Shown: positions 20,266 to 30,910 of the stretch, in pieces
Position numbering within the stretch: position 1 is the stretch's first letter
Layout of the letters: every line of letters starts with the position of its first letter
Source of the DNA: Saururus chinensis
Taxonomy: Eukaryota; Streptophyta; Magnoliopsida; Piperales; Saururaceae
Direction: 5' to 3'
Assembly: GCA_035235625.1 (NCBI GenBank)
Contig: CP141149.1
Span: 6,912,893-6,976,892 of the forward strand
Length of the DNA: 64,000 bases
Notes under the pieces: generated by a model
Database searches by the model: none
The model's input: only the letters and a program-made list of their open reading frames with translations
What the model was told of the DNA's origin: nothing
Made by a program: the position numbers and the translations under genes

Positions 20266-21305
20266 GAAAGAGTGGAAATGGCAACCTGCCGAGGTAAAGG
20301 AACAACGCCAGCTGGAATGGGTTTCTACTAGCCCCTTAACTTTTTTCTTAGATAAGGGGGCGGCTACCCCCTATACTTGGTAGCAGATAGTCAAGCTAGC
20401 CTAGGTAACGGACAGCCTAGGTAACACCTTGGGCTCGGATGGATGTTGGGAGGAGCGGTTTCGGATGCATACTCGCATTTGCTGAGGAAGAATCCCTACG
20501 CGGGTAGGACTCTTGGTGGTGAGCTAGGCAACACAATCCCTTAGGGGTGGACTCTTAAGGCAGTTAGGATCCCCTCATGCAGCGCAGCAAGACTCCTAGT
20601 GCAAGTAGGAGTGAAGGTAGCAGGTTTTCCTGGATGGATGAACTCTAGAAGCAATAGGGCGCTAAACTCTTAACCGAAGATAGACTCTTTGCTAATTTCC
20701 TGATTTGTGTTGGGATGTCCTTAATTGGATTGGGAGAATTGGATAGAGAAGGACTCTTGCATGGGTTGGGCTTTTGTATTCCTAGTATGATACGAACCAG
20801 CGAAGGGTGAGTCTATATAAGGGGAGAGTGCAAGGCAGCCATGGCTGATGGAGATGTTGTGAAGACAAACTAGATGGCTCTGAGAGATTGAGCACAGTGA
20901 CCTAGTTGGTCAGCCCCTGCCCTCTCCTTGCCATTGTAACCAACGAACTGAGTTTACATAGCATAGTGTGGAGCCCCTTTGCACCAGAGAAGGCATTGCT
21001 TGCTAATTGTTTATTCCCCCTTGAGCATACGAGTGGGAAGGTCACGAGAGTAGGTTGCTGGTTGCGTGATGCCACCAGGCTATCACGGGTGTGGACGCTA
21101 GGCAAAGCTCTGCACTTGTGACAGTTTCCAAAGTAGAGTAGAGACACGGGATTTGCTCCATGGCTTGGTGCAGGCAGATAGGTGCTTCATTCAAACAGTT
21201 GATTGGGCTCTAAAGCTCAGGAATTGATTCTCTTTGCAGCGATAGGCCCTCTATGCGAACTGATTCATCCTCTTCTTCCATGCAAACGATGGCAGAGGAG
21301 TTGGG
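20266..21305. other. Unidentified internal sequence of the acetolactate synthase-carrying element
   Basis: No long ORF and no domain I recognise. On the plus strand there is a promoter-like TATA box (gtctatataaggggag, about 20811-20826) followed by a leader-like stretch. Short gcaagtaggactc-like motifs recur between 20500 and 20770. It could be a fragment of another LTR or further captured DNA. Its composition is less A/T-rich than the surroundings. Confidence 0.4.
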
Positions 21306-21448
21306 TTAGGATTTCGCCAAGGACATTACAAGCCTCTTTAGATTCTCGAGCTTAGCTACGATCTCTGTGCTTATCTCCTTGAGCCCAGTGGCAACCTCCA
21401 CGAGTATCTCCGCCCGTTGTCCCATGGAACTTTGGGCTCCAATACCAA
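21306..21448 (-). other. Primer binding site and gag N-terminal trace
   Basis: Directly after the 5' LTR end at 21449, the minus strand reads TTGGTATTGGAGCCCAAAG. This is close to the TGGTATCAGAGC binding site for initiator methionine tRNA used by many plant chromoviruses. A short frame follows (MGQRAEILVEVATGLKEIS, 21426 downwards), ending in a stop at 21306. It fits a gag N-terminus but is too short to be certain. Confidence 0.55.
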
Positions 21449-21786
21449 TGTTGTGAATGGATGTCCACAACAGTGTGGCAACCGGGGTAGGGGAAGGGAG
21501 CGGTGCATGAAAGCTGGGAAAGGGGAGAGGGGACAACATGACCACTGGACAGGAGGGAGAGGCAGAGAGAAAAGGGGAGAAGATAAGATAATAATTCATT
21601 TAATAATCAACTTAGGGCATAGCCCTTACACTTAAATAGGTAGTCCTAATGGGCTCACTAACAAGTGCCTAAGGCCCAATAACATAATTAAAAGAAAACC
21701 CTAACTAATAACCCTAATTACCCTATTTACCTAAATGCCCTTATTACATAATAACATAATTAAAACCGTAATTAACCTAGCACATG
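21449..21786 (-). repeat. 5' LTR of the acetolactate synthase-carrying element (main part)
   Basis: Matches 18465-18798 throughout. It is split after ACATG (21782-21786) by the insertion 21787-26957. The remaining 33 bp, including the LTR start, lie at 26963-26995. Confidence 0.85.
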
Positions 21787-22409
21787 TGTCACGCCCTGGC
21801 GCTGCCCGACCTGAGCCGAACCCAATCCAAGGGCCAGTCAAGCACTCGGGGGGGATGAGGGGAAGTTGAGAAAAGGTTTAGCGGAAGACTTAACCCTAAA
21901 TACAGGCGATCTAACAGAATTACGGAGTACACACATTCCTTTGAGCAAGAGTAAATAAGTAGAAAAGAAAGAGAGTCGTTTAACTCAAAATAAATGACTA
22001 GTCTCAAACCCATATGCTTAGTCAACCATAGCCCCCCACTCTAGGCTCCAAAATAGGTCTTAAGCAACATAACTGTATAAGGTAACATAAATCCAATAGA
22101 GAACCATACACAAAGGTTCTAAACATAAAGCATAAACCAAGGAAAATAAGTCACGTAAGAGTCTCCACGATCACATCCGTCTGCGTGTCGCGCCACGCAG
22201 CCCCAAAGCAAAACACAATAAAGAGGGGTGAGTTTAAACAAACTCAGCAATGGTTTTCTAATATACTATCAACATCGGCAACACGACGGCATAACAATAT
22301 AATCATTCAAATCAAAAGATTGACAAGATGTAACATTTTCTAATCACATATGCACATCACCTAAACTTGCATCATAGTGTATATTCCACATAGTGTCATT
22401 CACATCATA

Positions 22410-22860
22410 TTAACCTACATGAAATGTATCTCTAACATGCATATCAAATTATACCTCAATATCATATCAACCTGCATGAAATGTATCACTAACATACATA
22501 TCCAATCATGCATCACAACATATCAACCTGCATGAAATGTATCTCTAGCATACATATCCAACCATGCATCACATCATATCAACCTGCATGGAATGTATCT
22601 CTAACATACATATCCAATCGTGCATCACATCATATCAACCTGCATGAAATATATCTCTAACATACATATCCAATCATGCATCACATTATATCAACCTGCA
22701 TGAAATGTATCTCTAACATACATATTCAATTATGCATCACATCATATCAACCTGCATGAAATGTATCTCTAACATATATATCCAATCATGCAACACATCA
22801 TATCAACCTGCATGAAATGTATCTCTAACATACATATTCAACCATGCATCATATCAACCT
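22410..22860. repeat. 57-bp tandem array
   Basis: About eight direct copies with the core atcaacctgcatgaaatgta followed by tctctaacatacatatccaa, at spacings of 56-57 bp. The same unit occurs inverted at 59640-59857. Confidence 0.9.
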
Positions 22861-25037
22861 CCATCAAGGAGTAATCGCAATTTAGTGTCACACAGACGGG
22901 AACATAGACAAGGCCACGAAGGCGTGTCATTGTCTCATGCATTCATATCACATAAACCTGCATAATAGTGTCTCAAACACACCATTTCTGATCATGCAAT
23001 CATATCACATAAACCACATTCACCCTACACAACAAACGTATCAACCACATGATACACAATCATGCATAGCATTCATAATAGACATCCATCAATACAAATG
23101 GTGAATGCCTCCATCAAGGAGTAAACACAAGCATTGCTACACAGGCAAGAACACGGTCAAGGCCACGAAGGCGATAACACGGTCAAATTTCCACACAGGA
23201 AATGAAAAAGAGTCGGGGTTGTCAACCCCTAAAGCTGCTCGCCCTGGACGATCCTGGCCAAGGATGTCCCATTCTCACACAGAGAATCTAGAGTAGGGGT
23301 GTTCGCCCAAGGACATCTCCTGCGGAGGGGAGAGCCCGAGTTCCCACACAAGGAACCCTAGAACACGTGGTAGCTGGTGCACACAACATACCACACTGGA
23401 TTCTCAGGGTCCAGATGACACTTATAATAACAATCTCAATCCGCAAGACAAGTACATAATTCCATTTCTCTAGACTCAACCTAGGGAGTGCACTCGTTCC
23501 ACATAGGAACTCAAATCAAAACATGTCCTTTCGGACCAATCAATTTTCGATTAAGCCACGACCAATTAATTTGGCACACAATTTCACCACATTGCACCCA
23601 ATCGATCAAATTAGATTAACCTCGATAAAGCCTCAATTGGAAATCCATTTTCATGATGCACGCAACATGGTACATACGTGGCCAAGGCATACATGAATCC
23701 TAATTCATGATAAGTGCTCTCATCAGCCCCTAATGCATCATTCATAATCATAATATCAAGCTTCAACATCATCATTAAACCCCACATGTGTGTGTGCACA
23801 TAGTAGAAGCACTTCACTCAATGCATATCAACATGCTTGTAATTCACTCACCATCACACTACACATGAGCATTAACATCTAATCATGAATTCTAGCGAAA
23901 ATTATAGGAAAAGAATCATTAAAATTATAACTCAAATCAAAGCTTAACCACAAGCTAACCACATATAAGATCATTCACTTCATACTTGAGTCAAGACATA
24001 ACACTAACATTCACACTTCAATTAACCACATCTTAACATGACATATCAGCCCATTAGTATGTTGTAGCTCTACTGAAAATACACCTAACCATAGAGAATC
24101 AACCATTCATAACTTCAAGATGGTAATTCCAACATTATATAACCAACCACAAGCCATTCCACATAACTTTAAATATATATACCACAACTTTTAACATCAA
24201 TAGAATGCTCTTCAAGTAGCTTATTATAGATCAAAACACTCCACATAAACATAAAAATGATATTTTGAAGTAGATATGTTGAAATAAGCAACATACATAA
24301 AATTGTCAAATCCTGCAATGTAGCTGTTCGAATGCCCTGCAGGGCCATTCGATCGGATAAACAGGAAAAATGTCAAAACTGTAGTGTTGTCGTTCAAACG
24401 CCCTGGCCGTTCTAACACCAACAAAGCAGTTTTGGTCATCTTCTTCATTTCAAATTTTCAAACCGAAACTCCATTAATAAATCTTAAAATCTCCATCTAA
24501 CAACTCAAATACCATTAAAACTTCACCATAACTTTCAGAAAGCTAATCTACATCATAACAAGATAAAACCCTAAGAAATCGGGATAAAAGATTACCATTT
24601 ACTAATCATGTCATTAAAGCACTAAATCAAGTAAATCCATTCAAAACAAACTACAAAATCAAGAGTTTTACTATAGGAAGACTGAAATTTCGAAAGTCTA
24701 TTACCTTATCCCTTGATTAGGCTTGGATTTAATGGTCACCCTTCTTGAAAACCTTACAAAGACATAGAGTTTGAATTAAATTCTATTAAAACTGATTTAA
24801 CAAAGAAAACCCTAATAAAAAACTTAGATCTAGGGCTTGTTGAACATAAAAATTGGATTTTGAGAGTTAGGGTTTGTAGTAAAGATGTAAATCAGTAGTT
24901 TTGATATTTAAAAACGAATCAAAACAAAAGGGAAATGGTAGATCTAGAAGGGATTAAGAGGAAAGCTAGGATTTGGTGCTTAATTAGAAGGGACTTACCT
25001 TAAACACCTTATAATCCGGGCCTAATTGGGGATTAGG

Positions 25038-26469
25038 TGATAAGTATGAAATATATATTTATTTTATATGCCTTTTTACCTTATTTGCTAGTATAGATTA
25101 GGTTAATTTAGTGTTATTTATAATTTATTTATATTAAGATAGATATTAGTATTTTAGTTTAATTATTAATGATTTTTGTAGTTATTCGTGTTTAGACATG
25201 TATTTAAATTAAGATGGAATTTTAGTTACTTTCTAAATGTCTAAAGTATGATATTTTATGTTTTGTAGGTAAAGTGCGCTTATCAAAGTACTTGAACGAT
25301 GTTTGAAATTATTAAAAATAGTCTTCACATGCTTTAAAGTGATTTGGACAACTTTTCAGAGTTATAAACAAGTTAGAAATTAATATGGACACGAAGGAAA
25401 GCTTAATGAACAGAATATGAACTGTCCAGGAAAACTGTCCAGAATGCAGAAACACTGTATCAGATCGATCGGGCATGCAGGGCGATCGATCGGGATAACG
25501 TGAATTCAGACAAAAATACAGTTCAAGCGATCGATCGGGCATACAGGGCGATTGATCGGAATAACGTGCAGTTTCCTAGTTTGACCCAAATTTTAATCTT
25601 TTTTATATTGGACTTCTTCCTACGGAACTTATGCCTATAAAAAGATATATTTGGCTTAAAATTGGGGAATTCCAGTAGATTTTGTGAAGAGAAAAAGGAA
25701 GAAGAAGATGGAGAAGAACTCAAAGCTTTCAATAGAGATTCAAGTGCTTTCTTTTACAATGGAAGGCTAAACTTTTCTTTTACTTAGGAGTTGATGAAGC
25801 TATAGATAAGTTTCAGTTTCTTTTCTTTTTAATTTTGATCTTAGTTATGAATGATGACAATTGTATGATATGGATTTCCTTTTTAATGGAAGAGCTTTTA
25901 ATGTTTATTTAAGTTTATGTTGATTTATTGTCTTGTAGATGATAGATTAATATGGTTTTGATATTTGCATCGATTCTAATTTCTGTGATTTAGATGAGAT
26001 GGTCATACAATAGTTTTAATGTTCAGATAATTAATGACTTGGATGAGTTATACTAAGATTAGACGGGTCATGCCTATAGCTAGTTTAGTGTAGATGATTC
26101 GTGCTATTGTCGAAGATAGTCCATGCCATGGAAGTTAATTAATGATTCATTTTGAAGTAATTATAGCTTGTAGCTGAGAATACTTGTTCATGTTCACACT
26201 AGATTTAAATTAAAAGTTAATGAATTGTTATGGTTCTATAGTTGATTCAATTTCCTAAGTAATTTCCATAGAATTAATCTCTTGCTTTTAAACTAGTTGC
26301 TTTCTTTCTTTTACTTAATTTAAGTTTAAGTTCTTTCTAGTTTTTAATCAGCAAAGTCCACTTTAGATTTAGTGATAACCCATCCGTCCATGAGGTTCGA
26401 CAACCCTTAAATACTTATCCTAGTACAATTACCTTGTACACTTGCAAAGGGTTTAATTATAAACGATCA
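25038..26469 (+). mobile_element. Athila solo LTR 1
   Basis: 1432 bp beginning TGATAAGTATGAAATATATA and ending AAACGATCA, flanked by a perfect duplication TTAGG (25033-25037 and 26470-26474). It matches the two LTRs of the complete Athila element at 46932 along its full length. It contains the gatcgatcggg palindromic motifs at about 25463-25556. Confidence 0.9.
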
Positions 26470-26962
26470 TTAGGCCTAACCTCTCCTTTCTCAGCCTATT
26501 CCAAAAATGGAAATGGCTTAGGTTTGGCCTATTATAATAGGGGTTTGGGTTGCACTAACTGAACTAATGGGGTGTAAGTAAAATTTTGGGCTAAAAATGG
26601 GTATTTTACAAATTTGAGCACTAAATAAATTTGAAAAAATTCTGAAAATTTTTGTATGAGCTTAAGTTGATGTCTGGGTTCATTTGGTCTAAAAAACCAA
26701 ATTTCAACGGTGGGGCCCACAGGGGGTCCCGCTAAGCCCTAATTTTTGGAAAAATAGTAAAAATTTAAAAAAATCCCAAAAATTCATATTTGACTCAAAA
26801 TCACTTAAAACTAGTTTCTATAAAGTTGATTTTGATTAAAACCATGAGAAACACCATCTATCTTTGAAACCACCGAATAAATCAGAAAACATGTTAACCT
26901 CACGATAACCGATAATTAAAGTGAAACAAAAACTGGTTTAAGATCAAAGATCTTACAACATG

Positions 26963-26995
26963 GCCCCAGTGGCAGCCCCTAAAAAGTTCACAACA
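26963..26995 (-). repeat. Outer 33 bp of the split 5' LTR
   Basis: The sequence gccccagtggcagcccctaa continuing to gttcacaaca completes the LTR that stops at 21786. It corresponds to 18802-18834 of the 3' LTR. Immediately right of it the inverted gag segment begins. Confidence 0.75.
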
Positions 26996-27909
26996 TGGAA
27001 CATTGGTATCAAAGCTTTTATGATCCCTGGCCATGGCACGAGGCAAACAAGTTGCTGCGGCCCCGAAAGTTCTATCTGAGAAAGAGGCCCTCGCCTCAGC
27101 AAACAGCCCAAAGAAGGTTCCAGAGACCACCGGTGAACCTACCCTGGCACAAATAATGGCTAAGATCAAGTCTTTGAGCATGGGCGTGGCCATGGGTGTT
27201 TCCACGCTACAATGGGGACGACAACCCAATGGAGTGGTTGTACAAGGCTGAAAAGTTCTTCGCCTACCAGGGAATGCACTCGGAGGCCGAATGACCACAC
27301 ATAGCCGCCTTTCACCTAGATGGGGACGCTTCTATTTGGTTCCAGAGTTTTGAGAAGGAGGTGTTCTACCTCACTTGGGCTGCCTTTACTGACGAGCTAT
27401 GCATCCAGTTTGGCCCCAACGAGTTCCAGGACTTCAACGAGATGCTCTCCACGCTATGCCAAACCACTACCGTTTGGGCCTATTATGCAGAGTTCACAAT
27501 GGTGGCCAACTGCCTCCCTAATTAGCCAGTGGTAGCCTTGGTGGGAATATTCAAGAGAGGTCTCAAGCCAGAGATTTCAGAGGAGATGCATCACTTTCCA
27601 TGCTCTAATATGAGGGACATCGTGCAACATGCACGAATTGAAGAGGAGAAATTGGCTAGGCAACGGAGAAGGGGGCGGCTTGGACCCTTCCCACATTCTA
27701 CTAGCAGGGCCAACCCCTTTCTGCCCTGACCAGCAGCCCCATGCCAGGCCGGCCTGGCCAACAACCCCCTCCAACTAGTCCGATTGTCCGTCGCTTAATG
27801 CTAGCACAGATGGAGGAGCGTCGGTCAAAAGGGCTATGCTTCCGTTGCAATGAAAAGTTCGTCCCATGGCACCACTGTTCCATCAAAGGCAACCTCCTCA
27901 TGGAGGAGG
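26996..27909 (+). pseudogene. Chromovirus gag fragment in inverted orientation, with PBS
   Basis: A PBS-like TTGGTATCAAAGC lies at 27003-27015, and the frame starts at 27033 (MARGKQVAAAPKV). After a frameshift near 27195, conserved gag blocks follow: NGDDNPMEWLYKAEKFFAYQ (about 27211-27270), FHLDGDASIWFQSF (27310 on) and LKPEISEEM (27553 on). A second frameshift leads to a zinc knuckle, CFRCNEKFVPWHHC (27840-27881), where the CCHC histidine position holds valine. Stops interrupt at 27292, 27523 and 27727. Gag normally packages the element RNA; this copy is dead. It lies between two direct copies of the LTR edge sequence (26958-26995 and 27910-27947). Confidence 0.85.
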
Positions 27910-27947
27910 ACGTGGCCCCAGTGTCAGCCCCTAGAATGTTCACAACA
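27910..27947 (-). repeat. 38-bp LTR start stub at the outer edge
   Basis: Read on the minus strand it begins TGTTGTGAACATTCTAGG and matches the first 38 bases of the LTRs starting at 26995 and 18834. It is followed by the duplicated target CATAA at 27948. The rest of an LTR is absent here; the inverted gag begins instead. Confidence 0.7.
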
Positions 27948-27952
27948 CATAA

Positions 27953-28115
27953 TCATGATGAATCATAGCATCAACCTCATGCATAACGTGTTAACAACAC
28001 AAGAGCACATATATCCTAAACACATCCATGGGAATCATCTTAACCATGCAACACATATCCTCAAACAACACCTGCACATTATGGTCTCAATCGTATTTCA
28101 TAATCACATACACGC
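27953..28115 (-). repeat. Right part of the split long-LTR fragment
   Basis: Continues the sequence broken at 18464. A/T-rich with recurring cataacatca-like words and no coding potential. It ends where another family-B-like LTR starts at 28116. Confidence 0.45.
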
Positions 28116-30712
28116 TGTCATGCCCCAGCATGTGTCAACCCTGAGCCGAACTTGGTCCAAGGGGAAGACGGCACACGACATGATAAAGTATCGTAGGATT
28201 GTGGAAGGCGTAACCCCTACTTGGGTAGTTCACTATGGAGTTGCGCACATCAACTTTGTATAAGAACAAAATGAGCAATATAGGAATTCTAATTAAACAT
28301 TAGTCCACACACAAACTTACATATTTAGTCCAAAACAGCCCTCACATGGCTCATGTATAAGAGTTTAATCCCACAATAGCTAATAGAGTGTGAAGTATAA
28401 TCAAGTAGATAAAAGTCTCAATATAACATGCTATATAAGCAATCATAAAGCTCAAGATCTCCAAATAACCCCTCCTAAGTAACATCATCACCCATACACT
28501 CCACAAAAAGTCCATCTGGACAACCTACATGGCTCGACATATAGCCCCAAAACAAAACACAACAAAGAGGGGTGAGCCACAAACTCAACAAGGGCTTTTA
28601 AATTTGGAAACTAAATCCAAGATGATATCACAAGCAAATCACATAATCAACCATCATACCCATTCATCATGGGGTCTCCACATAAACCTGTTCATTCATG
28701 TTATAAATTACCATCCATAAGCATCTACTCATGCCACATATATGTCATGCTATCTCTAGCATATCTCATGAACACTATCATGTCACCTACATATCATGCT
28801 ATATGACATATCACATCATCACATATTCAAGTCACCAGCATATCATGTTATAACCATATTATCTCATCAACACATTTTCATGCCTCCAACGCATCATGGG
28901 TTCAACATAACTCATAACATTCATACACCTCATGTGTAAACATAATCACATCCTGCATGAATAACTTCTCAACATAAACATATTATGCACATCTATTTCT
29001 CAATAAAAAACATTCTCCCTGCAAATCACGTGTCTCAAACATGTCATTCTGCATAACATGCAAATTAAGTCATAACCACATGTGTAACACAAACTTCATT
29101 ATCACTACACAACTTATATAAATGAGCATCATAATCCATACACATGCAACCATCAAAGGTGAATGTCTTATAATTCAGAAAAACAAATATTTCGCCCACC
29201 AAGGATAATCCCCCATGGGGAAGGTCTGGATTCCACAAAGGAAAACTAGGGCATCGGGAGTACCCCCTCTGCTCACCAAAGACAATCCTAAAAAGGAAGG
29301 TCTGATCTCCACAAAGGAAACCTAGAGAAGTCTGCTCACCAATGACAAACTTGGTCGGGAATGTTCGATTTCCACAAAGGAAACCTAGAGTAGTGTGCTC
29401 GCCAAGGACAATCTCTTGCGGGGGAGAGTCTGATTCCCACAAATGAAACTTATAGCCCATAGTAGCCGATGCACGTGGGCATACTATACTGAATTCTCAG
29501 GGTCCAGATAACTAAACAAATAAACTCATATAGTGATTAAATCATCTTAACCCGGGGAGGTACCAAGTCTCAAGCACAACTACTCATCAAGACCGAACTC
29601 AAAACAAAATTATGTATTTTCGAACCCAAACTGACTCGATACGCCTCCAATTAATTAATCCGACAACCAATTACATTCAATTTCATCCAATTGATCAAAC
29701 AAGGCTAATCACAGTAAATCTCATGTATAAATTATTTTCATGATGCATGTAACATGATACATACATGAGCAATGCTACATGGGACCAAATACAAGAGATA
29801 TGCTCAAATCAGTCCACATGTGCATCAACATGGTCCATTGGTGTCAAATAACATCACAAATATCTACACAAGTGTGTACATAAGTGGTATTGTTCAAGTC
29901 TATGCTAAGACATGTAAAACATGAATAAGCCATAATCAATGTGATATACATGCATCCATAATTATATCATAGTCCTACCGTACTAAAATCATAAAGCAAG
30001 TGTGATGAAAACATAGACAATACAGGTTTAAGATAGGTATAACATCATGCTAGACTTAGATAAGTATAAACATCACTATACTTAAGCTAGAACATGGAAA
30101 CATGATTCAACAATAATTAATATAACATGTGCAAACATACATGCACATCCTCATGGTATAAACCTACTGTAATCATCAAGAAATCATAAAGTAGTCACAA
30201 AACATGAATTTAAGGCAAGTAGAATATCATGCTAAAATTAATCAAGCATAGCCTAAATCATGCTTGAGCTAAATCATAAATTCTAAGATGGTATTCATGC
30301 ACTCCCAACAACATGTATAGGTAATAATAATTCATTCTAATTATAAGAAATTAGATTCATGGAGAGAAAACAAGAAATAGTCACAATGTACAAGATGGTA
30401 AACACTGTCGATTGGTCGTTCAAATGCCCAGTTGGGCCTTTCGATTGTGAGGCTGCTCCATCGGCCTGACATGCCATTCAAACGGTGGGCCATTCTAATG
30501 TCTGTTGGGCCGTTCAAATAGCCTTGTACACTAATACCCAAATCTGGTTCATCTTCAAACTCACAAACATCAAACCAAAAATACCCAAAAATGCTAAAAA
30601 AATTCCCAAATCACTCCAAAACTTCATGATATCAAAATGCAAACCTAAAACATTGTAGATCTAACCATTCTTAGGCTTAATCACAAGAAAATCCTAAGAA
30701 CTCTAGTCAATG
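28116..30712 (-). repeat. Diverged, truncated family B LTR
   Basis: Opens TGTCATGCCCCAGCATG and follows the order of the 21787-26957 element at lower similarity. It includes the region of cataacatcatatc-like repeats, the 'ggaaacctagag' repeats (about 29160-29450, three to four 60-bp units) and the paired gttcaaacggcc-like motifs near 30410-30530. It lacks the part corresponding to the LTR start and ends next to the Mutator remnant. No ORF in it is credible. Confidence 0.6.
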
Positions 30713-30730
30713 CCCACTGGTGCCTATCCG

Positions 30731-30910
30731 TCATTGAAAATAATATCTCTCGATATGCCATTTATATGTTTCTATGGAGTACCATTTTTCATAGTAATCA
30801 AACACATAGAAGTATTTGTGATCAATTGCTGCAATTACATGTTTACATGGTAGCCCCATATGCTGAAACCTTTCACATGTACAATTATGTTTGACCAGAT
30901 TTGCTACAAC
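30731..30910 (-). pseudogene. Mutator-like transposase, last exon with SWIM zinc finger
   Basis: The minus strand gives 59 codons and a stop (30731-30733) after an acceptor ttaacag|GTTG. The motif CTCERFQHMGLPCKHVIAAI is a SWIM-type zinc finger (CxCx9CxH), which sits at the C-terminal end of MULE and FAR1-like transposases. It is followed by DHKYFYVFDYYEKWYSIETY. The frame is undamaged. Upstream (higher coordinates) an intron-like A/T-rich stretch runs to 31144, where a long LTR interrupts it. The rest of the gene lies at 39606-40075. Confidence 0.8.

Larger units (their letters stand above)
21787..26957 (-). mobile_element. Long solo LTR, family B, with nested Athila LTR
   Basis: On the minus strand it starts TGTAAGATCTTTGATC (26957) and ends GGGCGTGACA (21787), flanked by a perfect duplication ACATG (21782-21786 and 26958-26962). 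The element itself is about 3.73 kb after removing the nested Athila LTR. It matches the inverse of 44814-46931 plus 59300-59857. No coding domain is present. It includes a 57-bp tandem array (22410-22860) and paired ttcgaacggcc-like motifs near 24320-24415. It sits in the 5' LTR of the acetolactate synthase-carrying element. Confidence 0.8.
18465..27947 (-). mobile_element. Chromovirus-type retrotransposon carrying an acetolactate synthase segment
   Basis: The outer ends TGTTGTGAAC (18465) and GTTCACAACA (27947) are flanked by a perfect 5-bp duplication CATAA (18460-18464 and 27948-27952). Read on the minus strand: a short LTR start (27947-27910), an inverted gag fragment, and a complete 5' LTR (26995 to 21449, split by a later 5.2-kb insertion). 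Then come a PBS, a gag N-terminal trace, about 1 kb of unknown sequence, an acetolactate synthase segment, a pol tail and the 3' LTR (18834-18465). Without the nested insertion it is about 4.3 kb. It lacks RT and integrase and would have needed helper enzymes. Confidence 0.7.

Noticed and set aside
19684-20331. 215-residue plus-strand ORF
   Set aside because: Antisense shadow of the acetolactate synthase segment; no domain of its own.
22410-22860. Regular 57-bp repeats as a CRISPR-like array
   Set aside because: The repeats are contiguous and have no unique spacers; plant nuclear context and no cas genes. It is a minisatellite in an LTR.
29065-29460. 131-residue minus-strand ORF with repeated GEQTSLGFLCG-like units
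   Set aside because: Translation of the 60-bp tandem repeat in the truncated family B LTR; the other family B copies do not keep the frame.
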